DNA of 51,192 nucleotides from Bacteroidales bacterium (lineage in GTDB: Bacteria; Bacteroidota; Bacteroidia; Bacteroidales; P3). Location of the stretch: assembly GCA_031272245.1 (NCBI GenBank), contig JAISUE010000036.1:1-51192 (forward strand), in the 5' to 3' direction. Under the pieces are notes generated by a model. That model was not told the origin of the DNA and made no database searches. It saw nothing but the letters and a program-made list of their open reading frames with translations. Positions 18,014 through 26,683 of the stretch are shown here, one piece after another. The position numbers and the translations under genes are program-made. Each line of letters opens with the position of its first letter. Within the stretch, counting starts at the first letter, position 1.

Positions 18014-18857
18014 AGTAAGTTTTAATGTAGTATTAAAACATGAAAATTTTTGGTTTATTGATATTTTCAAAGATGAACTTTTGACTATTGGTTTTGAAAG
18101 TTTTGTTGATGAAAACAATTATTTTAAGGGTTATATACCGCAAAACTCTTTTAATATTATAGAAAATTTTGATACATTCATAAGCAATATACAAAATGAA
18201 TATCCTAAAATTGCTATAATAACTTATTCTTTGAAAATCATTGAACCACAAAATTGGAATGAAAAATGGGAACAAAAGTATGAATCAGTAGTTTTTGATG
18301 ATTTCTGCATAATAAGACCTCCTTTTAATCCAAAGGTTTCAAATGTAAAATACGATATAATCATAGAACCCAAAATGAGTTTTGGTACTGCTCATCATCC
18401 AACAACTTCTCTGATGATTAAGGCTTTGCATAACAATATGCCTGCAAACAACAAACAGAAATGTATGGATATGGGATGCGGCACAGCTGTTTTAGCTATT
18501 TTAGCAAAAAAAATAGGTTATTATTACGTTGAGGCTGTAGATAATGATAATTGGGCTATTGATAATTCATTTGAAAATGCGAAAAGAAATAATACGGAAA
18601 TAAATATATTTCACCTTAATAAATGGATTCCAAAACATGAGTATTTTGATATTTTTCTTGCTAACATAAACAGAAATATACTTCTTGAAAATATGGAAAC
18701 TTACTCTCAGTGTGTAAAAAAAGGAGGCAAACTTTTATTAAGTGGATTTTATGAACAGGATAGCAATAGTTTAATATTAGCAGCAGAAAAATGTAAAATG
18801 AAACTGCTCTCAAAACATATTGATAATAGTTGGGCTCTGTTAATTTTTCTTAAGTAA
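17997..18857 (+). CDS. prmA: ribosomal protein L11 methyltransferase
   Basis: IIEPKMSFGTAHHPTTSLMIKAL, MDMGCGTAVLAILAKKIG, FDIFLANINRNILLENM; overlaps bcp by 17 bp. Confidence 0.9.
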   Translation: MENYIEVSFNVVLKHENFWFIDIFKDELLTIGFESFVDENNYFKGYIPQNSFNIIENFDTFISNIQNEYPKIAIITYSLKIIEPQNWNEKWEQKYESVVFDDFCIIRPPFNPKVSNVKYDIIIEPKMSFGTAHHPTTSLMIKALHNNMPANNKQKCMDMGCGTAVLAILAKKIGYYYVEAVDNDNWAIDNSFENAKRNNTEINIFHLNKWIPKHEYFDIFLANINRNILLENMETYSQCVKKGGKLLLSGFYEQDSNSLILAAEKCKMKLLSKHIDNSWALLIFLK

Positions 18858-18893
18858 TAATTTTAAAACATCTAAAATTTAGAAAATAATATA

Positions 18894-18901
18894 TAATTTT
18901 G
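18894..18901 (+). promoter_or_regulatory. TAnnTTTG -7 element
   Basis: TAATTTTG upstream of serC. Confidence 0.5.
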
Positions 18902-18946
18902 CAATATCTTAATTTTAATAATTTAATAACAAAAAACAAAGATAAA

Positions 18947-20029
18947 ATGACAAAAGTTCATAACTTCAACGCAGGACCATGTGTTCTGCCAAAGCCTGCA
19001 ATAGAAAGTTTTATTGAGGCTATTAGAAATTTTGATAACACAGGTATTGGAGTGTTAGAAATTTCACATCGTACACCAGGTTGGGAACGAATTATGCGGG
19101 AAACCGAAGAATTATGGAGGGAATTGTTAAACATACCTGACAATTATGATGTATTGTTTCTTGGTGGAGGTGCTTCAACTCAGTTTTTTACTGTTCCGGC
19201 TAATCTTTTAAACAAGAAAGCTGCTTATTTACAAACAGGCGTTTGGGCAAAAAAAGCGGCAAAAGAAGCAAAATTTTATGGAGATGTGGAGATAGTTGCT
19301 TCATCAGAAGACAAAAACTATACTTACATTCCTAAATACACTATTCCAACCGATGCAGACTATTTTCACATCACAACAAACAACACTATTTATGGAACAG
19401 AAATCAAAACAGATATAGACTGTCCAATAAATCTTGTTGCAGATATGAGTTCAGATATTATGTCTCGCCCTGTTGATATTAGTAAATACGCACTAATATA
19501 TGGTGGTGCTCAAAAGAATGTTGGACCTGCAGGTGTAACTTTTGTAATTGTCCGTAGAGATGTTTTAGGTAAAGTAGACAGACCTTTACAGACAATGGTA
19601 GATTATCGTACTCATATAGGAAAAGAGGCTAAAGACAAATCAATGTTTAATACCCCTCCTGTCGGAGCAATATTCCTGATGCACGAAACTTTAAAATGGG
19701 TAAAAGATTTAGGAGGTGTAACAAAAATGCACGAGATTAATACTGAAAAAGCCAACACTTTATATGCAGAAATTGACCGCAATAAAATGTTTGTAGGCAC
19801 TGCCGTTAAAGAAGATCGCTCAATAATGAACATTTGTTGGGTTATGGCTCAAGGATATGAAGACAAACAAGATGCATTTATGACTTTCGCTAAAGAAAGA
19901 GGTATGATTGGTATAAAAGGTCACCGTTCAGTTGGTGGATTCCGAGCATCTTTATACAATGCTTGCCCATTAGAATCTGTGAAAGCTTTAGTTGAATGTA
20001 TGCAAGAATTTGAAAAATTAAATTCTTAA
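18947..20029 (+). CDS. serC: phosphoserine aminotransferase
   Basis: [65 protein letters not shown]; start moved from 18899 to the Met at 18947. Confidence 0.95.
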   Translation: MTKVHNFNAGPCVLPKPAIESFIEAIRNFDNTGIGVLEISHRTPGWERIMRETEELWRELLNIPDNYDVLFLGGGASTQFFTVPANLLNKKAAYLQTGVWAKKAAKEAKFYGDVEIVASSEDKNYTYIPKYTIPTDADYFHITTNNTIYGTEIKTDIDCPINLVADMSSDIMSRPVDISKYALIYGGAQKNVGPAGVTFVIVRRDVLGKVDRPLQTMVDYRTHIGKEAKDKSMFNTPPVGAIFLMHETLKWVKDLGGVTKMHEINTEKANTLYAEIDRNKMFVGTAVKEDRSIMNICWVMAQGYEDKQDAFMTFAKERGMIGIKGHRSVGGFRASLYNACPLESVKALVECMQEFEKLNS

Positions 20030-20053
20030 TTAGTTTAATCTATTTTTTGTTTT

Positions 20054-20082
20054 GGGTGAATGTGATATATTCACCCTTTTTT
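20054..20082 (+). terminator. terminator after serC
   Basis: GGGTGAAT-gtgatat-ATTCACCC-TTTTTT. Confidence 0.88.
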
Positions 20083-20109
20083 ATAATTTGCCATTAAAAT
20101 TAAACAGAT

Positions 20110-21297
20110 ATGATAACACCAGAAGAGTTTCGTCATTATGTTGCTCAAGTTGGAGAAATAGACAACATAATGATAGATGTTGAAAAAGCAGAAGGTATTT
20201 ACGTTTGGGATACTTCAAAAAAGGAATATATTGATATGCTTGCAGGTATTTGCGTTGGGAACATCGGACATAGAAATAAAGCAGTAATTGATGCCATAAA
20301 AGAACAAATGGATAAATATATGCATGTTATGGTTTATGGAGAATTTGTTCAAAGTCCGCAATATAAATATGCAAAAAAACTTATTGATTTATTGCCAAAA
20401 GGATTAGACCAGATGTTTATTGTCAATTCCGGTTCGGAAGCAATAGAAGGTGCTATCAAGGCGGCAAAACTTTATACTAAAAGAGGTGAAATAATTTCGT
20501 TTAGAAACTCATATCATGGTTCAACAACTGCAGCTATAAGTATGATTAGTGACGAACGTTTTCGCAAACCTTTTTTCCCACTTCTACCAGATTGTAAATA
20601 TATTGATTTTAACAACGAAGACGATTTGTCAAAAATTACCGAACATACAGCCTGTGTTGTATCTGAAATTTTTCCTGTTGGCACAGGAGTAACAATTCCT
20701 CAAAATGATTTCATTCAAAAACTACGTTCCCGATGCAATAAAACAGGTACAATGCTTATTCTTGATGAAATACAGACAGGTTTCGGGCGAACAGGAAAAT
20801 TATTTGCCTTTGAACATTATGAAATTGTACCTGATTTGCTTTGCATTGCTAAAAGTATGGGTGGAGGTATGCCAATAGGAGCTTTCATTGGCAGCGATGT
20901 GGTTATGAATTCGCTTAATAATCATCATCCTTTAATAGGGCATGCAACAACTTTTGGAGGGCATCCATTGAGTTGTGCAGCAGCATTAGCTGTATTAAAT
21001 GTTCTTTTATCAGAAAACATCATTGAAGAAGTTGAAGCAAAAGGAGAATATTTGCGTTCTAATTTAAAACATCCAAATATAAATAAGGTAGAAGGTGCAG
21101 GATTATTCAATTCTCTTTATTTGAAAAAGCCAGAATTGTGGAAAGAGGCTCTTGTTTCCTGCTTTGAAGAAGGAATTATAACGGGAACTCATCTTTTTAA
21201 TAGCGGTGCTTTAAGCCTTAAACCTCCCTTAACCATAACTTATGAAGAATTAGATGAAGCTATTCGCCGAATACTTTTAGCATTGGATAAAATATAG
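20110..21297 (+). CDS. class III PLP-dependent aminotransferase (ornithine/acetylornithine aminotransferase-like)
   Basis: MFIVNSGSEAIEGAIKAAKLYTKR, LILDEIQTGFGRTGKLFAFEH, SMGGGMPIGAFIG, ATTFGGHPLSCAAALAVL. Confidence 0.88.
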   Translation: MITPEEFRHYVAQVGEIDNIMIDVEKAEGIYVWDTSKKEYIDMLAGICVGNIGHRNKAVIDAIKEQMDKYMHVMVYGEFVQSPQYKYAKKLIDLLPKGLDQMFIVNSGSEAIEGAIKAAKLYTKRGEIISFRNSYHGSTTAAISMISDERFRKPFFPLLPDCKYIDFNNEDDLSKITEHTACVVSEIFPVGTGVTIPQNDFIQKLRSRCNKTGTMLILDEIQTGFGRTGKLFAFEHYEIVPDLLCIAKSMGGGMPIGAFIGSDVVMNSLNNHHPLIGHATTFGGHPLSCAAALAVLNVLLSENIIEEVEAKGEYLRSNLKHPNINKVEGAGLFNSLYLKKPELWKEALVSCFEEGIITGTHLFNSGALSLKPPLTITYEELDEAIRRILLALDKI

Positions 21298-21343
21298 CAA
21301 CCCGTTTTTTCAAGTAAAAAATTTAAAAATCAGGAAATTTATA

Positions 21344-21351
21344 TACTTTTG
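21344..21351 (+). promoter_or_regulatory. TAnnTTTG -7 element
   Basis: TACTTTTG, 28 nt upstream of trxB. Confidence 0.55.
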
Positions 21352-21379
21352 TTCCTAAATAACAACAATTTCTTATAAT

Positions 21380-22312
21380 ATGAACAACAGAATAAAATGT
21401 TTGATAATTGGATCTGGTCCTGCCGGATACACTGCTGCTGTTTATGCAGCAAGAGCTGACCTGAAACCTGTCTTATTTGAAGGCATTCAACCGGGAGGAC
21501 AATTAACAATCACAACAGAAATAGAAAACTTTCCGGGTTATCCTAATGGTATATCTGGAACTGCAATGATGGAAGACTTAAAACAACAAGCTCTACGTTT
21601 TGGAACTGAAATTAAAAATGAAACTATTGAATATACGGATTTTTCTTCCCGTCCTTTTAGAATAACAACAGACAGAGGCAACACCTTTATGGCGGATACG
21701 GTTATTATTGCTACTGGTGCTTCGGCACGTTGGCTTGGTTTGGAATCTGAAAAAAAACTTATGGGAATGGGAGTTTCTGCCTGCGCAACGTGCGATGGTT
21801 TCTTTTACAGAAATCAGGTTGTTGGCGTTGTTGGTGGAGGCGATACTGCTTGCGAAGAAGCAATTTATCTTTCCAATATCTGCAAAAAAGTTTATATGTT
21901 TGTTCGCCGTGATATATTAAGAGCCTCAAAAACAATGCAGGATCGCGTAATGAATAATACAAAAATTGAGATTGTCTGGCAACATAAACCTGTAGAAATA
22001 CTTGGAGATAATATAAACGGAGTAACTGGCGTAAGAATTGAAAATACAAAAATTGGTACTCAAAAAGAAATAGAACTAAACGGTATATTCATTGCTATCG
22101 GTCATACACCAAATACAGACATTTTTAAAGGACAAATTGCTCTGAATAAAGAAGGTTATATCATTACAAAGAATGGTACTTCTCATACAAATATTGAAGG
22201 TGTATTTGCTGCAGGAGATGTACAGGATACCATTTACAGACAGGCTATAACTGCTGCTGCAAGTGGATGCAAAGCTGCAATAGATGCAGACAGATTTCTC
22301 GCAGAACGCTAA
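21380..22312 (+). CDS. trxB: thioredoxin-disulfide reductase
   Basis: IIGSGPAGYTAAVYAARADLKPVLFEG, VSACATCDGFFYRNQVVGVVGGGDTACEEA, GVFAAGDVQD. Confidence 0.96.
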   Translation: MNNRIKCLIIGSGPAGYTAAVYAARADLKPVLFEGIQPGGQLTITTEIENFPGYPNGISGTAMMEDLKQQALRFGTEIKNETIEYTDFSSRPFRITTDRGNTFMADTVIIATGASARWLGLESEKKLMGMGVSACATCDGFFYRNQVVGVVGGGDTACEEAIYLSNICKKVYMFVRRDILRASKTMQDRVMNNTKIEIVWQHKPVEILGDNINGVTGVRIENTKIGTQKEIELNGIFIAIGHTPNTDIFKGQIALNKEGYIITKNGTSHTNIEGVFAAGDVQDTIYRQAITAAASGCKAAIDADRFLAER

Positions 22313-22329
22313 TTCATAAACAAATTTCA

Positions 22330-24108
22330 ATGAAAAAAAACAGGATTTTGTTATTGCTTGAAGCTGTATTGTGTTGTGGCAATGTGTTCTCTCAACAGAC
22401 AGATACAAATAAAATCAACATAGATACATTAAACGGCTACTTTTATCATACAAAATCCTATTTCATTGACTCTATTTATAATGATTCGGATGATGTTTTT
22501 GAAGTTCATTTTTACAATCCATTAAAAAGAACGGATAATGATTTTTTTCATCAACTTAACACTTATGGTTCTCCGAGTCAATCTCTGATTTATAATTTTA
22601 ATTCCACATTTCTGCAATACCAACCAAATATATATTCTCCTTATACATATAATTTTGAAAATATTCGTTTCTATCAGCGAAACAAACCTTTTTCTGAACT
22701 GTATTACAGTAATGATTTGAACTCATCGCAAGTTTTTCGCGTTACTCACAGCCAGAATGTATATAAGGGATTAAACATAAGTTTAGACTATTTGGTAAAT
22801 TATGCTGACGGAACTTTTGCGAACTCAGGAATTACAAGTCAATTCTTTAATGTAACAACGAATTATATCAGTCCAAAAGGAAAATACAGAACAGAAGCAG
22901 CCTTTATTTACAACAAAGCAATAACAGCAGAAAACGGAGGTATAAATGATGTTGCCTTTGTTGCGGATTCTTTCCCATCCATAGTTGCTTATCCCGTACA
23001 ACTTCTAAATGCCTCAACTCAATACAAAACATTTGATTTTCTTTTATCTCAATCCGTACGATTACCCAAAGCATTAGGAACTTTAACTCTTGCTAATACG
23101 ATTGCTAATGGAATACGCACATACAGAAATATTGAATCCATAGACACACTTCTTGCATTTGAACAAAAAACTCTTACAAATACTCTAACATACTCTTCAA
23201 CTCTAAAATTTTTTCCTGTCAATATTGGTATAAGACACGATTATAATATATTTGCCGACCAAATTATGAGAGAAAAAAGTTCATTGGTATCTCCTTTTGC
23301 AAAAATTTCATACCACGTTAATAGAATTAAACTGCAAGCTTATGCAGAAAAAACGCTTTCTTCTTCTATTTTCGGCAGCAATTTTCTACTCTCTGCTAAT
23401 GCCTCTTTTGCCTTTGACAGTCTAAACAGAAATAATATTTTTGCATCTTTTGCAAGTAAAAACAGTGAAACTGACTTTATTTACAGACATAACTTCTCAA
23501 CCTCTTATCAATGGGATAATTCTTTTAACACGGAAAAAACAACAAAGTTATCTTTCGGTACTTCTCTACTGGGCAGATTTACGTTTGTTTTGAATTATTT
23601 CATTGTCTCCGACAAAGTCTATCTGTCTGAAAATTTAATTCCCGTACAGAAAAACGGACTTATAAATGTTTATCAGGCAATATTCAAAAATCGTTTTACT
23701 CTAGGACGTTTTGGGTTTATGGGAAGTGCTGCTTTGCAATATTCAGACGATAATCCGGCTATATCTTTGCCACTCTTTCAAGCCAAAGAAACCTTTTATG
23801 TTGAATTTTTCTTTTTTTCCAAAAAACTACAAACCCAATTTGGATTGGATTTGTACTACAACACATCATTTTTTGCCAATGCCTATTGCCCTGAACTTGC
23901 AAGTTTTTACACTCAAAGAGAACGCAAACAGGGTAATTATCTTTATGCCGATATTTTTATTGCCGTTGGCATAAGCAGAGCAAAATTATTCATCAGTTGT
24001 TCTCACCCTTATGCAGGATTGTTTGGATACGATTATTTTCAAACCCTGCATTATCCATCTGAAGCATTAAGTTTTCGCTTTGGAGTTAGTTGGAAATTTT
24101 TTGATTAA
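22330..24108 (+). CDS. putative porin / outer membrane beta-barrel protein
   Basis: MKKNRILLLLEAVLCCGNVFSQQ signal; long alternating aromatic strands, terminal EALSFRFGVSWKFFD. The ORF-track start at 22267 lies within trxB. Confidence 0.7.
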   Translation: MKKNRILLLLEAVLCCGNVFSQQTDTNKINIDTLNGYFYHTKSYFIDSIYNDSDDVFEVHFYNPLKRTDNDFFHQLNTYGSPSQSLIYNFNSTFLQYQPNIYSPYTYNFENIRFYQRNKPFSELYYSNDLNSSQVFRVTHSQNVYKGLNISLDYLVNYADGTFANSGITSQFFNVTTNYISPKGKYRTEAAFIYNKAITAENGGINDVAFVADSFPSIVAYPVQLLNASTQYKTFDFLLSQSVRLPKALGTLTLANTIANGIRTYRNIESIDTLLAFEQKTLTNTLTYSSTLKFFPVNIGIRHDYNIFADQIMREKSSLVSPFAKISYHVNRIKLQAYAEKTLSSSIFGSNFLLSANASFAFDSLNRNNIFASFASKNSETDFIYRHNFSTSYQWDNSFNTEKTTKLSFGTSLLGRFTFVLNYFIVSDKVYLSENLIPVQKNGLINVYQAIFKNRFTLGRFGFMGSAALQYSDDNPAISLPLFQAKETFYVEFFFFSKKLQTQFGLDLYYNTSFFANAYCPELASFYTQRERKQGNYLYADIFIAVGISRAKLFISCSHPYAGLFGYDYFQTLHYPSEALSFRFGVSWKFFD

Positions 24109-24442
24109 ACAGTGATTTATTTTTGAATATCTTGAAAATAAATTAGAAATACAGTATTATTTTTAGAAATTATGCTAAAAATAAATATCAACTGCAAAAA
24201 GCCATATCAAATACCTCTAAATCATCATTGCAGATACATTAAATTTTTCACATTATTAAAAATTTTTTAAGGCATAACTTATTATTTTTTACAATAATAC
24301 AATCATTTTTATACTACATAAAAACTTTTAATTTCGGATTTAAATGTTTTAAAATCTGATTAAACCTTTCTTGACTGTTTGAATGAGAAGTTTTTCAACT
24401 GAATTTTCAGCATAATTTCTATCATAATATCAAAAATATTAT

Positions 24443-24450
24443 TATTTTTG
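24443..24450 (+). promoter_or_regulatory. TAnnTTTG -7 element
   Basis: TATTTTTG, 32 nt upstream of the ATG at 24483. Confidence 0.5.
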
Positions 24451-24482
24451 CGTGGTCAAACTTAATAATTAAAAAAGTTAAA

Positions 24483-25844
24483 ATGTTTAAAAGAAAAACA
24501 TACAACGCAGGTATAGGTTACAGGCTATTTAAAGCGTATGTAGGCTTCTTGCATAATTATTTATTGTATCGTCACTTTCATGTGGTAAATCCCGAAAACG
24601 TTCCCAAAGAAGGAACACCTCTACTCATCGTATCAAATCATCAAAACTGCTTGAACGATCCTTTGGGTGTTGTCTTTTCTTTCAAAGATAGAAAACCTAA
24701 CTTTATAGCCCGTGCCGATGTCTTTTTGATTCATCCTTTGGCTAATAAATTTTTGAGGTATCTTGGTCTTTTGCCGGCTTTTCGACTTAGTTTTGAAGGA
24801 CGAAGTATGATAAAAAACAACAATCAAACTTTTTCTGCTGCTTCCAAAGAATTACTTGACGGACGCACTGTTATGATGTTTCCCGAAGCTGGCCATCAGG
24901 ATAAACATTGGCTCGGTAAATTCTCACTTGCATACACTAAACTCGTTTTTCAGGCAGCAGAAGAAGGAAACTTTGAAAAAGAAATATTTGTTCTCCCTTC
25001 CTGCAATCATTATTCAAAATATGATGGTTTTCAAACAGATTTTTTAATAAAATTTGGCACTCCCGTTTCTGCCAAACCTTTTTATGAAATGTATAAAACT
25101 CAACCTCGCAAAGCTTCAATGGAACTTAATACTTTAGTAAGAAAACAAATTGAAGAATTGATGCTTAACATAAGAGATTTAGATAATTATAAAGCTATTG
25201 ATTTTATTCGTAATACTACTTATGGAGAAAAATTTGCTAAAGAAAATGGTTACAGTTCCAATCATCTGCCTGACAGATTGCTGTCCGATAAGCTTCTTTG
25301 CAAACTGTTAGAAAATTATAACGACCAGTTTATTTATGATTCTGCAATGAAATACAAACGCTTGCTTATGCGTTTCGGCTTAACAGACAAACATTTTGAC
25401 CATCAACCAAAACTATTTCCTGTTGCCATTAGAACTTTTATTATGCTTATCTTTTTGCCTTTATGGTTAATTTCTCTTATACCGAATATATTTATTTATA
25501 CTTTTCCAAAAGTTATCACACGGAAAATGACAGACAAAATGTTTAATTCCACAATGTTTTTTGGAACAGCAGTATTTATCACCATACCTTTACTTTATGG
25601 CGGATTGTTTCTTATAATAAGTTTGATTTATAATATTTTCTGGGCATTGAGTTACTTAATTATTTCTCCTCTGCTTATACTATTCGCATGGTATTATTAC
25701 CAACGATTGCGGTATCTGTACAGTGACATAAATTTTCTAATTCTGAAACGTAAAGCCCCTTTTGCAAGATTAAAACTCCTGCACGATAAACTTTATTCTC
25801 GCCTTAACGAAATAAAGAATCGTCACTTACATAACCAAATTTAG
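24483..25844 (+). CDS. 1-acyl-sn-glycerol-3-phosphate acyltransferase-like (PlsC domain)
   Basis: TPLLIVSNHQNCLNDPLGVV, MMFPEAGHQDKHWLGKFSLAYTKLVFQAAEE, C-terminal hydrophobic helices. Confidence 0.85.
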   Translation: MFKRKTYNAGIGYRLFKAYVGFLHNYLLYRHFHVVNPENVPKEGTPLLIVSNHQNCLNDPLGVVFSFKDRKPNFIARADVFLIHPLANKFLRYLGLLPAFRLSFEGRSMIKNNNQTFSAASKELLDGRTVMMFPEAGHQDKHWLGKFSLAYTKLVFQAAEEGNFEKEIFVLPSCNHYSKYDGFQTDFLIKFGTPVSAKPFYEMYKTQPRKASMELNTLVRKQIEELMLNIRDLDNYKAIDFIRNTTYGEKFAKENGYSSNHLPDRLLSDKLLCKLLENYNDQFIYDSAMKYKRLLMRFGLTDKHFDHQPKLFPVAIRTFIMLIFLPLWLISLIPNIFIYTFPKVITRKMTDKMFNSTMFFGTAVFITIPLLYGGLFLIISLIYNIFWALSYLIISPLLILFAWYYYQRLRYLYSDINFLILKRKAPFARLKLLHDKLYSRLNEIKNRHLHNQI

Positions 25845-26248
25845 AACCTTTCCTTGTTCATTAACTTTGCCTGACCAGAAATTACTATTTTGTCTTCCCT
25901 ATCAACAAGAAGACATTTTATAACTGCTCTGTGTTTTTCTTCATTAACATCTATCACTACAAATTTTGCTACATAGTCGTTTTCTACAAATACGGGAGCA
26001 AGAAAATTCATATCTTGAAACATATAAATAGTTCCCTCTCCGGGAAACATTGTTCCAAAAACTTTACTGAACACACTCCCAGCCAAAAAACCATGAACTA
26101 TTGGTGTTCCGAAAGGTGTCTTGGCTGCGTATTCCTTATTGATGTGAATAGGATTGTTATCGCCCGTTATTTGAGCAAAAATATCAACGTTTGCCTGAGT
26201 GAAACGTGCATTATGGGAGAATGTATCTCCAATTTTTATTTTGTCCAT
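25841..26248 (-). CDS. MaoC-family (R)-specific enoyl-CoA hydratase/dehydratase
   Basis: MDKIKIGDTFSHNARFTQANVDIFAQITGDNNPIHINKEYAAKTPFGTPIVHGFLAGSVFSKVFGTMFPGEGTIYMFQDMNF; start placed at 26248 because the TAnnTTTG at 26280-26287 lies downstream of the ORF-track start (26314). Confidence 0.88.
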   Translation of the reverse strand: MDKIKIGDTFSHNARFTQANVDIFAQITGDNNPIHINKEYAAKTPFGTPIVHGFLAGSVFSKVFGTMFPGEGTIYMFQDMNFLAPVFVENDYVAKFVVIDVNEEKHRAVIKCLLVDREDKIVISGQAKLMNKERF

Positions 26249-26279
26249 ATCAAGTTGAATTTTGAAAATTAAATTTTTG

Positions 26280-26287
26280 CAAAGATA
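26280..26287 (-). promoter_or_regulatory. TAnnTTTG -7 element
   Basis: CAAAGATA on + = TATCTTTG on -. Confidence 0.5.
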
Positions 26288-26643
26288 AAAAAAACTATTT
26301 TCAAATTTTTTCACTCATAATCAGCGAAAATTTATTATAAATATTTAGAAATTATCTATGTTTTCCTTAAAACTTGTTTTTAATCTTTGAATTGCTTTAT
26401 TTAAGAACAAATTAAATTGAAAAAATTAGAAATTGAGAATAATAAATAGCACTTATTGATAAAAATGAAAAATTTTATCTTTTTATACATAAATAATGAA
26501 ATAACTAATTTTAATAAGAAAAAAAGCATAAAATTATCATTATTTTAACATTTTTTTTATTGCAACTGTCTCATTTTCAAAAAAAAATAAAAATAATAAA
26601 AAAATAATAACCATTAAAACGTTGTTATTTAAAAATATTATTA

Positions 26644-26651
26644 TATCTTTG
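26644..26651 (+). promoter_or_regulatory. TAnnTTTG -7 element
   Basis: TATCTTTG, 32 nt upstream of the ATG at 26684. Confidence 0.55.
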
Positions 26652-26683
26652 CACACTTTTAACTTAATAAATTATTATAACCT

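Noticed and set aside
21759-22408. Antisense ORFs inside trxB and the porin start
   Set aside because: Opposite conserved coding sequence; composition artefacts.
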